Shown here: positions 44,010 through 55,299 of the stretch, one piece after another
Layout of the letters: every line of letters begins with the position of its first letter
How positions within the stretch are numbered: position 1 is the stretch's first letter
Assembly (NCBI GenBank): GCA_902796035.1
Contig: CADBNR010000004.1
Coordinates: forward strand, 1-64,000
DNA from: an uncultured Bacteroidales bacterium
GTDB lineage: Bacteria > Bacteroidota > Bacteroidia > Bacteroidales > Muribaculaceae
Reading direction: 5' to 3'
DNA length: 64,000 bases
Translations under genes and position numbers: made by a program
The notes under the pieces: generated by a model
Seen by the model: the letters and a program-made list of their open reading frames with translations, nothing else
What the model was told of the DNA's origin: nothing
The model's database searches: none

Positions 44010-46457
44010 ATGAGAAAGACTATAGTCTTGACAGGAGCAGTGTTGCTCGCGGCATCAGGACTGCAAGCGGGCGAACTGAAGCTGAAATATGACAGACCGG
44101 CCAAATACTTCGAGGAGGCATTGGTGATAGGCAACGGAACGTTAGGAGCCATAGTTTATGGCGATGAGCTCGGTGAACGTCTGTCGCTCAACGACATAAC
44201 CCTCTGGAGCGGTGAACCGCGCCCTGAGTCGTTCGATCCTGAAGCATACAAGACCATTCCCGAAATCAAGGCCGCGTTGGCTCGTGAAGATTACCGCGCC
44301 GCCGACTCGCTGCAGCGGAAGGTGCAGGGATACTATGTCAACAACTACCTGCCGTTGGGTTCGCTTACCATCGACTATCTGAACCGTCATCCCGCGGCAA
44401 TAGACGCCCTCGACGAGTTCAACAACCAAGGTGCCGGTGTGACAGGATACCGTCGCGAGCTGGACATAGCGAAGGCCAGGGCTTCAGCCGGATACAGCGT
44501 GAACGGTTATCCGGTGGAGACGGAATATTTCGCGTCCGCTCCCGACTCGGTGATAGTGGTAAGGATTACAACGGCCGATCCCGCCGGCTTCGATGCCGTG
44601 ATAGGACTCGACTCGCAGCTGCCCCACACTGTGACGGCTACTGCCAACGAGCTGTCGTCGGCCGGTTACGCTCCTTATCTCGGACTTCCCAGCTACACAC
44701 GATACGAGACAAAGAGTTACTACGATCCTGAGCGCGGTATGCGTTTCAACACGTTGCTGCGCGCCGTGAACGAGGGTGGAAGCCTGACCAACACTTTAGG
44801 CAACAGACTTGAGGCCAAGGAAGTGAAGACACTGACCGTCTACCTGACCAACGCCACCAGCTTCAACGGCTTTGACAAGAACCCCGCTACCGAAGGCAAG
44901 GATTACAGGAAGATAGCCCGCAACCGTCTGGACCAGGTCCTGACACACACTTATCCGCAGATAGTGGAGCGTCACGAGGCCGATTATACCAAGTATTTCG
45001 ATCGCGTCAAGGTAGACTTCGGACAGACAGCCGCGGACATCGCCGCGCTGCCGACAGACGTTCAGCTGCTGCAATATACCGATAAAAATCAGAAGAATCC
45101 CGACCTGGAGGAGCTTTATTTCCAGTACGGACGCTATCTGATGATATCCTGTTCGCGCACCGAAGGAGTACCCGCCAACCTGCAGGGACTTTGGAACGAA
45201 TACCTGTTGCCGCCGTGGAGCGCCAACTACACTATGAACATAAACCTTGAGGAGAACTACTGGCCGGCCGAGACCACCAACCTCAGCGAGTTCCATCAGC
45301 CTCTGTTCGGATTCATCAAGGCACTGTCCGGCGAGATAACCGGTCAGAAGACCGCCAAGGATTATTACGGCATCGACAACGGCGGCTGGGCCGCAGGTCA
45401 CAACTCCGACATCTGGGCACTGACCAACCCTGTGGGACTGCATGGAGGAGACCCGGTATGGGCCAACTGGAACATGGCCGGAGCGTGGGTGTCGTCACAT
45501 ATCTGGGACCACTACCTTTTCACCAGGAATAAGGAAGACCTGCGTCGCGACTATCCCGCGCTGAAGGGTGCGGCCCTTTACTGTCTGGACTGGCTTACCG
45601 AGAAAGACGGAGAGCTGATCACGCCGCTCGGCACGTCGCCCGAAGCACGATACGTGACTGACAAGGGTTATCACGGCGCCACTTCATATGGAACGACAGC
45701 CGACCTGGCTATGATCCGTCAGTGTCTGATGGATACGCGCGATGCAGCGAAGGAACTCGGCACAGACAAGCAGTTGGTGAAGCGTATAGATAAGGTGCTC
45801 ACCAAACTGCGCGAGTATAAGATCGGAGAACGAGGCAACATCCAGGAATGGTATCACGACTGGTTTAACGAGGAACCCTGGCACCGCCATCAGTCGCACC
45901 TGTACGGCATTTATCCAGGCCGTCATATCACGCCTGAGGAGAATCCGGAACTTGCAAAGGCTGCCGAGCGTACGCTGGAGCTTAAGGGCAACGAGACTAC
46001 CGGATGGTCCACGGGATGGCGCGTGAACCTGTATGCCCGGCTTAAGGATGCCCCCAAGGCATACGATACGTACCGGACTCTGCTGAAATATGTAAGCCCG
46101 GATAACTACAAGGGCAAGGACGCACGTCGCGGAGGCGGCACATATCCCAACCTGCTCGACGCCCACGCACCGTTCCAGATTGACGGTAACTTCGGAGGCA
46201 CGGCCGGTGTGGCCGAGATGTTGGTGCAGTCTACGCCCGAAAGCATCACGTTGCTTCCCGCACTGCCCGAGGCATGGAAAGACGGCAGTGTCAGCGGACT
46301 GCGCGCCCGCGGTGGAGTAGAGGTCAGCATGACCTGGCACGAAGGCAAGGTCAAGACCGCCACCCTGAGCAGCGAGAAAGGAGCCAAGACCACCGTGACG
46401 GTCAACGGCAAGAAACAGAAAGTGAATATCCCGGCCGGAGGCTCAATCACGCTATGA
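44010..46457 (+). CDS. GH95 alpha-L-fucosidase (or alpha-galactosidase)
   Basis: This 815-residue exported enzyme has a signal peptide to about residue 20. An N-terminal super-sandwich (WNEG-like [28 protein letters not shown]) precedes an (alpha/alpha)6 barrel with NIN (residues in [15 protein letters not shown]), [15 protein letters not shown] and [14 protein letters not shown], the regions that carry the catalytic and water-activating residues of the GH95 fucosidase AfcA. GH95 enzymes invert alpha-1,2-L-fucose, as at the end of fucogalactoxyloglucan side chains; a few act on alpha-L-galactose. It is the last gene of the ECF-GH43-GH95 group, and its stop is 11 bp from that of the convergent bioGC. 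Confidence 0.95.
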   Translation: MRKTIVLTGAVLLAASGLQAGELKLKYDRPAKYFEEALVIGNGTLGAIVYGDELGERLSLNDITLWSGEPRPESFDPEAYKTIPEIKAALAREDYRAADSLQRKVQGYYVNNYLPLGSLTIDYLNRHPAAIDALDEFNNQGAGVTGYRRELDIAKARASAGYSVNGYPVETEYFASAPDSVIVVRITTADPAGFDAVIGLDSQLPHTVTATANELSSAGYAPYLGLPSYTRYETKSYYDPERGMRFNTLLRAVNEGGSLTNTLGNRLEAKEVKTLTVYLTNATSFNGFDKNPATEGKDYRKIARNRLDQVLTHTYPQIVERHEADYTKYFDRVKVDFGQTAADIAALPTDVQLLQYTDKNQKNPDLEELYFQYGRYLMISCSRTEGVPANLQGLWNEYLLPPWSANYTMNINLEENYWPAETTNLSEFHQPLFGFIKALSGEITGQKTAKDYYGIDNGGWAAGHNSDIWALTNPVGLHGGDPVWANWNMAGAWVSSHIWDHYLFTRNKEDLRRDYPALKGAALYCLDWLTEKDGELITPLGTSPEARYVTDKGYHGATSYGTTADLAMIRQCLMDTRDAAKELGTDKQLVKRIDKVLTKLREYKIGERGNIQEWYHDWFNEEPWHRHQSHLYGIYPGRHITPEENPELAKAAERTLELKGNETTGWSTGWRVNLYARLKDAPKAYDTYRTLLKYVSPDNYKGKDARRGGGTYPNLLDAHAPFQIDGNFGGTAGVAEMLVQSTPESITLLPALPEAWKDGSVSGLRARGGVEVSMTWHEGKVKTATLSSEKGAKTTVTVNGKKQKVNIPAGGSITL

Positions 46458-46468
46458 TTGTAGTTCAG

Positions 46469-47848
46469 TCACAGAGACCCCTTTGAGGCTATGATATAGA
46501 CCGGAAGATAAGTTAATTTTGAGAAATCGGCACTCGGCGACAGTCGGGTGCCGTTTGTCTGTGACCCCGCCACGCCGGTGTGTTTCAGGTGCATCAGCAG
46601 GTGGCGTCGTGACGCGAATTCCATGCGTATCTCGTTTTGCTCAATGACCAAAGGCTTCAGACCGGCTTTATGTAAAGCCATTGTCAGCGATTCGACATCA
46701 GGATAGAGCAGTGGCGCGGGACGCATCACGTCAAGTTCGCTGAGATTGCCGGGCAGGAAAGTGGACACGGCCATGATGCCGTCAGAATCCAGCAACCGTG
46801 CGGCATTCTGTATGAACACCGGAATGTCGGCAAACCATTGTATCACGGACGAGGAGAGGATTACATCATACTTGAGCGATGTGGTATCGGCGGCTTTTGT
46901 AGCTATCCATTCCTCGGCGTCAGTGACGGCGTATGATTCGGAGGGTGCGGTATGAAATGGTCCTACATCAGTGAGGTCAACGAAATCAGCATGTTCCGGA
47001 TGAATGAAACGGCTCCATTCGCGTGTAAGGAAGCCTGTGCCGGGACCGATTTCCAGTACGCGGCAAGGTGATGCGGGCAGATGCTGACGCAGCAAGGAAG
47101 CCAGGCGCAGCGCGATCATCTGTTGCGGCAACGCGTGAGAATCGTAAGTGTCGGCAGCTTTGGCGAAGCGTGACGATACCACGGAGGTATCGGCAATGAC
47201 GGAGCGAATCAGGGCAGGAATGTCAATGAAATGGGCGCCCTCCAAAGATATTGTTTCCGTACCGCATCCGCACCATGCACGCTCCATGTTTTGCGGAGGG
47301 AAGATGCGGTCGCTTTGCGAGATATATGCGCGGTTCCACTTTATACGCGGTTTATGTCCGGAATCAGTCCCAGACGTCCAACCGATGACGTTCTCCAGTT
47401 CACGTGCCAGGCAAGATGCCATGACAGGAGAGGGCTCCTCGGGGAAAATGGCGCGGAAGGTGTCGGCATCGGGCATTGTGCGTCGACGGAACTTGGTGAG
47501 GTTGGCTGGATTGAGGTTACGCGCCGTGCCTTCGAATATGGCCACGGGAATGCCTGTGGTATCGGACACCGGGGTGACTGTTCCGTTGATGGCGAAAGCG
47601 CGCGTGATACGCTCCGGGTCAAGCAGTCTGTCGGCCATATACACACCCAACGACCAGGCGAACAGATAGATGGTGTCGTATTGGCTCAGCCGGGCCGAAT
47701 CAAAACGGTCGTTGTTTATCTTGAATGCCACGGCCACATCCCAGCCGGGAATGTCCAGACCGGTATATAGCTCCGGGCCGGTTCCCCAGCCGGTAAATAT
47801 CAGTATGAGGCGTTTGCTGTCGGTATGCTTAAGAAAGCTAAGTATCAT
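46469..47848 (-). CDS. bioGC: BioG-BioC fusion: pimeloyl-ACP methyl ester esterase plus malonyl-ACP methyltransferase
   Basis: This 459-residue cytosolic fusion has an N-terminal BioG-type alpha/beta hydrolase (about 1-215; LIFTGWGTG and nucleophile S66 in FAWSLGVY). The C-terminal BioC SAM methyltransferase (about 222-455) begins RFAKAADTYDSHALPQQ and has SAM motif I VLEIGPGTGFL. BioC caps malonyl-ACP and BioG removes the cap at pimeloyl-ACP, so one polypeptide opens and closes the pimelate branch of biotin synthesis. It overlaps bioF by 4 bp (ATGA), indicating translational coupling. Such fusions occur in Bacteroides-type genomes. Confidence 0.93.
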   Translation of the reverse strand: MILSFLKHTDSKRLILIFTGWGTGPELYTGLDIPGWDVAVAFKINNDRFDSARLSQYDTIYLFAWSLGVYMADRLLDPERITRAFAINGTVTPVSDTTGIPVAIFEGTARNLNPANLTKFRRRTMPDADTFRAIFPEEPSPVMASCLARELENVIGWTSGTDSGHKPRIKWNRAYISQSDRIFPPQNMERAWCGCGTETISLEGAHFIDIPALIRSVIADTSVVSSRFAKAADTYDSHALPQQMIALRLASLLRQHLPASPCRVLEIGPGTGFLTREWSRFIHPEHADFVDLTDVGPFHTAPSESYAVTDAEEWIATKAADTTSLKYDVILSSSVIQWFADIPVFIQNAARLLDSDGIMAVSTFLPGNLSELDVMRPAPLLYPDVESLTMALHKAGLKPLVIEQNEIRMEFASRRHLLMHLKHTGVAGSQTNGTRLSPSADFSKLTYLPVYIIASKGSL

Positions 47849-48960
47849 TCTGCCAGAGTGTTCAGTAGTTTGTTAATGTCTGCATCGGAAAGCGATGCGT
47901 TCAGCGATATGCGTAGCCTTTCCGTACCTGCCGGGACAGTCGGGCGCCGTATGGGAAGCGCCAGAATCCCTTTAGCCTCAAGGACTTTTGACTGCTCAAT
48001 CGCTTTGGCCGCATCGTAAGTATAGAAAGGCACGATAGGCGTGTCGCACCCGGAAATGCCGAGGGCTTCGTGAACAAGCCCCGAAATATCGCGTAGATGC
48101 CGGCGCTCCGCCTCCATGCCGATCAGCCGGTCTATGGTGATAAGGCTCCATGCGATATTGGTCGGAGGCAGAGCCGTGGAGAATATGAAGCTGCGGGCCG
48201 CGTTGATGAAATACTCCTTCAGCTCGGGCGACACGATGCAGAAAGCACCGGAGGAACAAGCCGCTTTGCCGAGTGTTCCCATAATTATGTCGGTCTTGTC
48301 TATGAGGCCGAGTTCTTCGCAGAGTCCGAGTCCCTGACGGCCACGGACACCGAAGGCGTGTGCCTCGTCGACATACAGCAGCACATTGTCGTAGCGGTCG
48401 CGCAATGCGGCAATCTCCCGCAACGGGGCCACATCGCCGTCCATGCTGTAAATTGACTCCACCATTACTACAATCTGGCTGTAATTAGCCGCCTCCCGTT
48501 CAAGGATGACGGATAGGGCATGGATGTCGTTGTGTTTGAAACGCTTGAAGTTACAGCGGCCTTGCGTCAGGCCGTCTATCATGGAGGCGTGCACCAATTT
48601 GTCGGCCACGAAAAGTGTGCCGGGAATATTGAGTGACGATACGATGCCCGTGTTGGCGTGGTAGCCGGAATTGAACAGCAATGCCGGGCGGCCGTACAAC
48701 TCTGCAAGCCTGTCTTCCAACTGCTTGTGAATGTTCTGGTCTACGGATAACAGGCGCGAGGCTGACGCCGAAAAAGATACGTCCGGAAAACGTGCGTCAA
48801 ATTCCTTGCGCATTTCCGGCATGAGGTGTCGCAACCCCATGTAATCATTGCTGCACAGGTCGAGCACCTCAGACCCGGAACGGTCTGCCGGTATGGTGCG
48901 CAGACGCGATTCGTCACGGAATCCCTGCAGTATCTTTTCGTAATTCAGAGTGCGGTTCAT
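47845..48960 (-). CDS. bioF: 8-amino-7-oxononanoate synthase
   Basis: This 371-residue PLP enzyme of the alpha-oxoamine synthase family condenses pimeloyl-ACP with L-alanine. D198 ([11 protein letters not shown]) contacts the PLP ring nitrogen and K232 (GTLGKA) forms the Schiff base. [10 protein letters not shown] and [10 protein letters not shown] are typical. It overlaps bioA by 4 bp upstream and bioGC by 4 bp downstream, so the three are tightly coupled. The N-terminal region is about 15 residues shorter than E. coli BioF. Confidence 0.95.
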   Translation of the reverse strand: MNRTLNYEKILQGFRDESRLRTIPADRSGSEVLDLCSNDYMGLRHLMPEMRKEFDARFPDVSFSASASRLLSVDQNIHKQLEDRLAELYGRPALLFNSGYHANTGIVSSLNIPGTLFVADKLVHASMIDGLTQGRCNFKRFKHNDIHALSVILEREAANYSQIVVMVESIYSMDGDVAPLREIAALRDRYDNVLLYVDEAHAFGVRGRQGLGLCEELGLIDKTDIIMGTLGKAACSSGAFCIVSPELKEYFINAARSFIFSTALPPTNIAWSLITIDRLIGMEAERRHLRDISGLVHEALGISGCDTPIVPFYTYDAAKAIEQSKVLEAKGILALPIRRPTVPAGTERLRISLNASLSDADINKLLNTLAE

Positions 48961-50237
48961 TGCTCGGCGAATTCCAGCTTAAGGATATTGATGAGTTCAC
49001 GGGCCAGCTTGCGCACCTGGTCGTCGGAAACAGCGAGATATGGTGGCATGATGTATGCGTTCTTGCCGAAGGGGCGGATCCATACGCCACGTTCCACGCA
49101 ATGCTTCTGGAACGTTCCGAGGTCCACGGGGCGCACGGTCTGAATCACACCGATGCCGCCGAGTATTCGCACATCCTCCACGAAAGGAAGCGAAATGGCA
49201 TCGTCCATTTCCTCATGCATGATGGCTTCGATTTCGCGTATGCGCTGTTGCCAGGGGGAGTCGAGAAGCAACTTTATGCTGGCCAATGCCACGGCGCATG
49301 CCAACGGGTTGCCCATGAATGTAGGGCCGTGCATCATCACGCCCGACTGCGACGCATCGATCATATCCGCTACCTTGGCCGAAGTGGCCACGGCACTGAA
49401 CGTCATGTACCCTCCGGTGATACATTTGCCTATCAGCATGATGTCAGGTTCGACGCCTGCGTGTTCCCATGCGAAAAGTTTGCCGGTGCGACCGAATCCC
49501 GTGGCTATCTCGTCGAAAATCAGAAGTATGCCGAGCCTGTCACATTCCTTGCGAAGCTCGCGAAGGTACTGGGGATGGTAGAATCGCATTCCGCCCGCAC
49601 CTTGCACTATCGGCTCAAGAATAACGGCCGCGAGTGTGTCCTTATGCTCCTCCAACAGCCGCCGCATCGGCTCGAAGTCCTCAGGATTCCATTCCTCACC
49701 GAAACGGCACTGAGGCGCCGGTGCGAAGTAACGTATCGGGAGGGCTGGTCCGAACGCCCCGTGCATTCCGGTGACGGGGTCGCAGACGGACATGGCGTTC
49801 CATGTATCGCCGTGATAACCGCTGCGGATGGTTGCGAAATCCGTGCGTTTCGGGTCATCGTGGGCCTGTACGGCCATTTTCATGGCCACCTCCGTAGCCA
49901 CCGAACCGGAATCGGCATAGAAGATATGGTTCATGGAGGGAGGAAGAATCGATAGCAGCAGCTTGCCTAAGTCTATGGCCGGCTGGTGCGTGAATCCTCC
50001 GAACATTACATGGCTCATCTTGCCTAACTGGTCCGTGACGGCCCGGTTGATGACGGGATGATTATAGCCATGTATCACGCACCACCACGACGACATGCCG
50101 TCTATCAGTTCGGTGCCGTCCTCGAGAGTGATGACCGCGCCGTGAGCCTCGCGCACCTTGTATGTAGGCAACGGATTGCGCGTGCCTGTGTATGGATGCC
50201 ATAAATGTTCCCGGTCGAATTCGTCAAAATTCTCCAT
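48957..50237 (-). CDS. bioA: Adenosylmethionine-8-amino-7-oxononanoate aminotransferase
   Basis: This 426-residue class III PLP aminotransferase makes 7,8-diaminopelargonate using SAM as amino donor. Visible features are [16 protein letters not shown] (SAM and substrate region), [12 protein letters not shown]242 ([13 protein letters not shown]) and the PLP lysine K271 ([10 protein letters not shown]). I start at [17 protein letters not shown] because BioA proteins begin just before the HLWHPYT block; the longer frame to 50282 enters priA. It lies 25 bp after the priA stop. Confidence 0.95.
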   Translation of the reverse strand: MENFDEFDREHLWHPYTGTRNPLPTYKVREAHGAVITLEDGTELIDGMSSWWCVIHGYNHPVINRAVTDQLGKMSHVMFGGFTHQPAIDLGKLLLSILPPSMNHIFYADSGSVATEVAMKMAVQAHDDPKRTDFATIRSGYHGDTWNAMSVCDPVTGMHGAFGPALPIRYFAPAPQCRFGEEWNPEDFEPMRRLLEEHKDTLAAVILEPIVQGAGGMRFYHPQYLRELRKECDRLGILLIFDEIATGFGRTGKLFAWEHAGVEPDIMLIGKCITGGYMTFSAVATSAKVADMIDASQSGVMMHGPTFMGNPLACAVALASIKLLLDSPWQQRIREIEAIMHEEMDDAISLPFVEDVRILGGIGVIQTVRPVDLGTFQKHCVERGVWIRPFGKNAYIMPPYLAVSDDQVRKLARELINILKLEFAEQ

Positions 50238-50262
50238 TGTCGTGTTTCTATCGTAATGTTGT

Positions 50263-52725
50263 TCAGGCGGGGTCGACGTCATAATAAATCTGCGCGCCCC
50301 GCATTTCGGGTAGCTGCGCCATCAGTTCGTAAACCTGACGCAGCAATGCCTTCACTTTCTTCATCGACGCGTTGGCCTCGATTTTCAGCATGATGCACTG
50401 CAGATACCACAGCGCCACGCGGCTGACAAAAGGTTTTTCAGGTCCAAACACCCTGGGACCGAATATCTTGCGTAGCTCAAGGGCCAGACGCACCGCAATC
50501 TTGTCGGCCATTCGCCAGTCCTTGTGCTTGACGTATATGTTCACTATGCGCGTAAATGGAGGATAGCCGAACTTCTCGCGTTCCTGTATCTCGGTGTCGT
50601 AGAACCCCTTGTAATCGTGCGCCTTGACAAACTCAAGGACATGCTCGTCGGGTTTGGTGGTCTGTATGCACACCAATCCCTTCTCCTTGCGGCGACCTGC
50701 GCGTCCCGCCACTTGCTCCAGCATGTTGAAGGCCCGCTCGTTGCTGCGGAAGTCGGGGAAATTCAGCAGAGTGTCGGCGTTGGCCACACCCACCATGCTG
50801 ACATGGTCGAAATCAAGGCCCTTGGAAATCATCTGCGTACCTACAAGGATGTCGGTGTCATGGCGTGAGAATGTCTCGATAATCTCCTGATAGGCATCCT
50901 TGTTGCGGGTGGTGTCCAGATCCATGCGGGCGATGCGCCGGTCGGGAAATTCCTCGTGAATTTCTTCGGCGATACGCTCGGTGCCGTAGCCGTACGAAAC
51001 TATGGAATTCTCCTCGCAGGCCGGGCAGAGGGTAGGCAAAATCTTTGTAAAGCCGCAGTAATGGCACTTCAGCAGGCCCGAGGATTTGTGGTAAACCAGC
51101 GAGACGTCGCAGTTGTCGCATTTGGGCACCCATCCGCACTGACGGCATATCACCATGGGCGCGAAACCCCGGCGATTCTGGAATATGATGGCCTGCTTGC
51201 CGCTTTTTATGGCCTCTGTAATATCCTGACGCAGTGGTAATGAGAGGATTCCCTTCACAGTCTTCTCCTTGCGCTGGCGGCGCATATCGACGATGCGCAC
51301 ATCGGGGAGGACCGAGCCTTCGAAACGTTCGGTGAGTTCTACGAGCCGGAATTTGTCGTTGACGGCCTTGTAATAAGTTTCGATGGATGGCGTAGCGGAG
51401 CCGAGCAGTACTTTGGCACCGTGCATCTGAGCCAGCACCATCGCGGTGTCGCGTGCGTTGTAACGCGGGGCCGGGTCATATTGCTTGAAGCTGCTTTCAT
51501 GCTCCTCGTCCACCACCACAAGGCCGAGACGCGAGAAGGGTAGGAACACCGACGACCGTACACCCAACACAACAACGGGGTCGTTGGAATGCAGCAGGCG
51601 TTTCCATATATCCACGCGCTCGTTGTCCGAGAATTTGGAGTGATACACCAATAGCGCATCGCCGAACATGGCTCGGAGGCGGTCGGCGAGCTGTGTGGTC
51701 AGCGAAATCTCGGGCACGAGGTAGAGAACCTGGTTGCCGTCGCGCAAAGCTGCCGCTATCAGATGGGCGTATATCTCGGTCTTGCCGCTGCCGGTGACGC
51801 CGTGCAGCAGTATAGGCTTGCCATCCTTGAATCCGCCAAGCACCCGGTCGTAAGCCGTGCGCTGTATGTCGGAAAGAGCCGACAGCACCGGCTCGTGGCT
51901 GGATGTCTGCGGATTGAAGCGGTTTATGACCCGCTTTTCGTTGACGAGTATGTTCTTGTCAATCAGAGCGCGCAGTATGCCGGGATTCAGTCCGGTTGAT
52001 TCGAGCAGGTCGCTGCGTTTCACATCCTTAAGCGGCTTATTGGTCTGCAGCCAGCCGCTCATATCCAGATAGGTGAGAAGCATTTTCTCCTGTTTGGGCG
52101 AGCGTTTCACCGCATCGAACAGGGCGTGGATGCCGGCCTCGTCGCCACGCTCCAGAGCGAGTGAGACAAAATACTCGGTGTGCGGGCGGTAACGCTCCAC
52201 CACACGTTCGTCAATCTGAATTATCTCGGCATCGAGCAGATGGCTGACGATGCGGGCCGTGTTCTTTATTTTCAGCTCGTTTTCAAGGTCGGAGATACGC
52301 ATTCGGCCATTATGCTGCAATGCCGACATCACGAGTGCCTCCTTGTCAGATATGGAAAAGCCCTCGGGCATGTCGAAATCGTCGTTCAGGGCTACGAATG
52401 TCTCGCTTTCAGGCTTAAGCCCGGTGGGAATGGCCGCTTTCATCACCTCACCCTCGCTGCATAAGTAATACTCCGAAATCCATCGCCAAAGGTTTAGCTG
52501 CGGATAACGCAGCACCGGCGTCGGATCAAGAATCTCGGTGATGGGCTTGATCTCGTAGTCGCGCTTTTCGTTATGGATAAGCGACACGATGCCGGTATAG
52601 AACTTCTTACGGCCGAACTGTACCAGCACACGACTACCTATGCTGATATTTTCCTCCATTTCGGGCGGAATCAGGTACGTAAAGCTCGAATATAGAGGCA
52701 ACGGGAGTATTACTTCGGCAAACAT
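50263..52725 (-). CDS. priA: Primosomal helicase PriA
   Basis: This 820-residue 3'-5' DNA helicase restarts stalled replication forks. It has the N-terminal 3'-DNA-binding domain ([16 protein letters not shown]), a winged-helix region, a Walker A ([11 protein letters not shown]), DEEH ([13 protein letters not shown]) and the zinc-binding insert with eight cysteines ([13 protein letters not shown] ... CHYC ... CPAC). Helicase motifs V-VI ([29 protein letters not shown]) follow. All motifs are present. The start is the ATG at 52725; five extra codons upstream are possible. Biotin genes follow in the same direction. Confidence 0.97.
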   Translation of the reverse strand: MFAEVILPLPLYSSFTYLIPPEMEENISIGSRVLVQFGRKKFYTGIVSLIHNEKRDYEIKPITEILDPTPVLRYPQLNLWRWISEYYLCSEGEVMKAAIPTGLKPESETFVALNDDFDMPEGFSISDKEALVMSALQHNGRMRISDLENELKIKNTARIVSHLLDAEIIQIDERVVERYRPHTEYFVSLALERGDEAGIHALFDAVKRSPKQEKMLLTYLDMSGWLQTNKPLKDVKRSDLLESTGLNPGILRALIDKNILVNEKRVINRFNPQTSSHEPVLSALSDIQRTAYDRVLGGFKDGKPILLHGVTGSGKTEIYAHLIAAALRDGNQVLYLVPEISLTTQLADRLRAMFGDALLVYHSKFSDNERVDIWKRLLHSNDPVVVLGVRSSVFLPFSRLGLVVVDEEHESSFKQYDPAPRYNARDTAMVLAQMHGAKVLLGSATPSIETYYKAVNDKFRLVELTERFEGSVLPDVRIVDMRRQRKEKTVKGILSLPLRQDITEAIKSGKQAIIFQNRRGFAPMVICRQCGWVPKCDNCDVSLVYHKSSGLLKCHYCGFTKILPTLCPACEENSIVSYGYGTERIAEEIHEEFPDRRIARMDLDTTRNKDAYQEIIETFSRHDTDILVGTQMISKGLDFDHVSMVGVANADTLLNFPDFRSNERAFNMLEQVAGRAGRRKEKGLVCIQTTKPDEHVLEFVKAHDYKGFYDTEIQEREKFGYPPFTRIVNIYVKHKDWRMADKIAVRLALELRKIFGPRVFGPEKPFVSRVALWYLQCIMLKIEANASMKKVKALLRQVYELMAQLPEMRGAQIYYDVDPA

Positions 52726-52750
52726 AATGCAAATATACAAAATTTTTTGT

Positions 52751-52758
52751 TAACTTTG
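52751..52758 (+). promoter_or_regulatory. -7 box of the porin-like gene
   Basis: TAACTTTG matches TAnnTTTG and lies 33 bp before the start codon. The 66-bp gap to the divergent priA is too short for much else. Confidence 0.6.
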
Positions 52759-52791
52759 TGGGGTAAAAACTAAGAGAATAAGCAAATAATA

Positions 52792-53457
52792 ATGAATATG
52801 AAAAAGACACTTGCATTACTGCTGGTAGTGACGATGGGTCTCGGCTATGCGGCCCAGGCCCAGGCCGGTTTCAAGATCGGACCGCGTATCGGTCTGAACG
52901 TGAACAAACTGAGTACGTCAGGAGGAGTGGGACAGTTTTTCAATGGGTCGAATAACTGCGGTTTTACACTTGGCGTTCAGGCAGAGTACATGACGCCTCT
53001 GAGCCTCGGCCTGGATTTATCGCTGATGTACACATATATGGACTATCAGTACACATATATGGACTATCAGGTAGAAGAAGATGTTACCGGTACAAATCAG
53101 AACATGCATCCCAAGTTCGGAAAGAATTTCCTTGAGATTCCATTGAATATAAAGTATAAGATAGGGATTCCGGTATTGAAAAAGATCTTCTCTCCATATA
53201 TCTTCACGGGGCCTGCTGTGGCCTTGAAGCTTGATAAGGATAACAACGATCTGAATCTGCGCACCAAGACTGCTCAGTGGACATGGAATGTAGGTGTGGG
53301 ACTGGAATTCATCAATCACCTTCAGATCGGAGCGGGCTATGGATTCGGTATCAACAATATCATGAAGGATAAGGAAATATTGGGAGTACCGACAAACGCA
53401 GGGAAGCTGAAAGCAAAAACCAATTACTGGACAGTGACGGCCGCATGGCTGTTCTAA
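52792..53457 (+). CDS. Small porin-family outer-membrane protein
   Basis: This 221-residue exported protein (signal peptide to about residue 25, QAQA) has about eight amphipathic strands and a C-terminal aromatic (WTVTAAWLF). It belongs to the OMP_b-brl/PorT-like class of small barrels. Glycine-rich first strands (FKIGPRIGLNVNKL) are typical. It contains an exact seven-residue duplication, YTYMDYQYTYMDYQ, encoded by a 21-bp tandem repeat. A second, related barrel gene follows 14 bp later. The function is not clear from sequence. A start at the second Met (52798) is equally likely. Confidence 0.8.
   Translation: MNMKKTLALLLVVTMGLGYAAQAQAGFKIGPRIGLNVNKLSTSGGVGQFFNGSNNCGFTLGVQAEYMTPLSLGLDLSLMYTYMDYQYTYMDYQVEEDVTGTNQNMHPKFGKNFLEIPLNIKYKIGIPVLKKIFSPYIFTGPAVALKLDKDNNDLNLRTKTAQWTWNVGVGLEFINHLQIGAGYGFGINNIMKDKEILGVPTNAGKLKAKTNYWTVTAAWLF
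53029..53070 (+). repeat. Exact 21-bp tandem duplication inside the porin-like gene
   Basis: 53029-53049 and 53050-53070 are identical and in frame, adding one copy of YTYMDYQ. The absence of any silent difference points to a recent event. Confidence 0.95.
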
Positions 53458-53471
53458 TCCAAATATAATAG

Positions 53472-54080
53472 ATGAAAAAAGTATTGGCAATCTTACTGAT
53501 GGCCACGGTCGCATTCGGAGCCTCGGCGAAGTTTCGCTGGGGCCCGACTGTCGGTCTCACCGTCAACGATTTTCAGTGGAAGCAGAAGTTAGTTCAGACC
53601 GATCAGTTGTGCGGATTCAGCGCCGGCGTGATGGGCGAGTTGATGATACCCGGTATCGGTTTCGGTATCGACATGGCGGTTAAATATACCATGCGCGGAG
53701 CGCGCGTGCATTTCGGCGATCAGAAGGTATGGGCATCGCAGGGCATGGGTAACGAAAACCTCTATTTCCATACCCTTCAGATTCCCGTGAACTTGCGTTT
53801 CAAATGGACGCGTATGAACGGATTCGAGAATTATCTCGCGCCTATCGTATTCGCAGGCCCGCTGTTCAATTTCAACCTCGACCATTCCAAGTGTCCGGTC
53901 ATAGAGAATCCGGCAGGCTCGGTCGGAATTCAATGCGGTCTCGGCGTGGAACTGTACAAGCGCTATCAGATCACGGCCGGATATCTGTGGGGCCTTACCT
54001 ACGATATGCGCACCATTCAGCTTGATAACTTCTCGGCACAGACCAATAGCTGGTTCGTTAATCTGGCGGTATTGTTCTGA
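53472..54080 (+). CDS. Small porin-family outer-membrane protein
   Basis: This 202-residue exported barrel (signal peptide to about residue 19) starts FRWGPTVGLTVNDF and ends SWFVNLAVLF. LQIPVNLRFKW and LAPIVFAGPLFNF match the equivalents IPLNIKYKIG and SPYIFTGPAVAL in the preceding gene, so the two are paralogues in tandem. Two cysteines (C47 in QLCGF and C141 in SKCPV) are unusual for a barrel but may be structural. It lies 42 bp before the SufT-like gene. Confidence 0.8.
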   Translation: MKKVLAILLMATVAFGASAKFRWGPTVGLTVNDFQWKQKLVQTDQLCGFSAGVMGELMIPGIGFGIDMAVKYTMRGARVHFGDQKVWASQGMGNENLYFHTLQIPVNLRFKWTRMNGFENYLAPIVFAGPLFNFNLDHSKCPVIENPAGSVGIQCGLGVELYKRYQITAGYLWGLTYDMRTIQLDNFSAQTNSWFVNLAVLF

Positions 54081-54122
54081 CGCCTGCAAATGTGGTCATA
54101 TTATTCTTATTCTAATGTAGAT

Positions 54123-54467
54123 ATGGAAGAAAAAAAAGAGGAGAGGAAGGAAGGCGAGGCATTTCGCATCGAGTCCGCGGCAGTGGATTTGCTGAAGACT
54201 GTATATGATCCTGAAATTCCTGTTGACATATATAATCTGGGGCTGATTTATCGAGTGGAATATGACGAGGCCGAGAAAACGCTGCATGTTGACATGACGC
54301 TGACCGCCCCGTCGTGTCCGGCGGCGGATTTCCTCCTGGAGGACGTGCGACAGAAGCTGGTTAGCATCGAAGGTCCCGCTAAGGTTGACCTTCGTCTGGT
54401 GTTCCAGCCTGAGTGGAACCAGGACATGATGAGCGAGGAGGCAAAACTGGAACTTGGCTTCCTGTAA
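54123..54467 (+). CDS. SufT/MIP18-family (DUF59) iron-sulfur assembly protein
   Basis: This 114-residue cytosolic protein has the DUF59 core: LLKTVYDPEIPVDIYNLGLIYRV, DMTLTAPSCPAADFL with the conserved Cys, and VFQPEWNQDMMSEEAKLELG. These proteins assist maturation of Fe-S proteins, often as part of SUF loci. An alternative ATG at 54090 would add a tyrosine-rich leader and is less likely. LpxH follows in the same direction. Confidence 0.9.
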   Translation: MEEKKEERKEGEAFRIESAAVDLLKTVYDPEIPVDIYNLGLIYRVEYDEAEKTLHVDMTLTAPSCPAADFLLEDVRQKLVSIEGPAKVDLRLVFQPEWNQDMMSEEAKLELGFL

Positions 54468-54529
54468 TACACATAACATAAACCAACGTATTCATACCCA
54501 ATAATTCTAATCAAGACAGAACCCCGTAA

Positions 54530-55297
54530 ATGCAGGCATATTTCCTGAGCGACTTACATTTAGGAGCGCCTTATTTCAAAGACAGGATAGAGGCGGAGCG
54601 TCGGGTAGTCAGTTTTCTTGATTCCATCAAGAGAAAGGCCGATGTGCTGTATCTGTTGGGCGATATTCTGGATTATTGGTACGAATACCGATATGTGGTG
54701 CCCCGTGGATTCGTGAGATTCTTCGGGAAACTGGCCGAACTCAGCGACAGCGGCATACGCATTGTGTGGCTGATCGGCAACCATGACATCTGGATTTATG
54801 ATTATATCCCTACCGAATTGGGCATAGAGGTAGTGGACGGCGACCTTACCGAAGTAATTGATGGGCGCAAGTTCTATATGACGCACGGTGACGGCGTAGG
54901 GGAACTGAAGTCGTCGTTCAAGTTAATGCGCAGTCTGTTCCGCAACAAGTTCTGTCAGAAACTATTCTCCGGCATTCATCCGCGATGGACTGTGCCATTT
55001 GCCTACAACTGGTCGAGTCACAGCCGCAAGACCGGCGGCAGTTCCGGGTACGAATCCACGGGCGCGATGGTCGAAAACCTGCGGCAGTACAGTCTGGACT
55101 ATCTTAAGACTCACCCCGACATCAATTATTTCATATACGGCCACCTGCACATAATGCTGCAGGAGCCGCTGGTGCTGCCGCCAGAAGCATTGCAGGCATC
55201 CCACGCCGAGATGATAGTGTTGGGCGATTGGATCACACATTTCAGCTACGGCCACTGGGACGGAACCCGATTCGAACTGTCTTCAATTCATGTATAA
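54530..55297 (+). CDS. lpxH: UDP-2,3-diacylglucosamine diphosphatase
   Basis: This 255-residue peripheral membrane metallophosphoesterase makes lipid X in lipid A synthesis. The metal sites are present: D8 and H10 (SDLHLG), D45 (GDILDYW), N84, H85 and D86 (GNHD), H119 (THGDG) and the late YGHLH. It is complete. Its stop is two bases from that of the convergent small membrane protein. The Bacteroidetes LpxH group is the assignment; other calcineurin-like esterases are less likely. Confidence 0.9.
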   Translation: MQAYFLSDLHLGAPYFKDRIEAERRVVSFLDSIKRKADVLYLLGDILDYWYEYRYVVPRGFVRFFGKLAELSDSGIRIVWLIGNHDIWIYDYIPTELGIEVVDGDLTEVIDGRKFYMTHGDGVGELKSSFKLMRSLFRNKFCQKLFSGIHPRWTVPFAYNWSSHSRKTGGSSGYESTGAMVENLRQYSLDYLKTHPDINYFIYGHLHIMLQEPLVLPPEALQASHAEMIVLGDWITHFSYGHWDGTRFELSSIHV

Positions 55298-55299
55298 GA

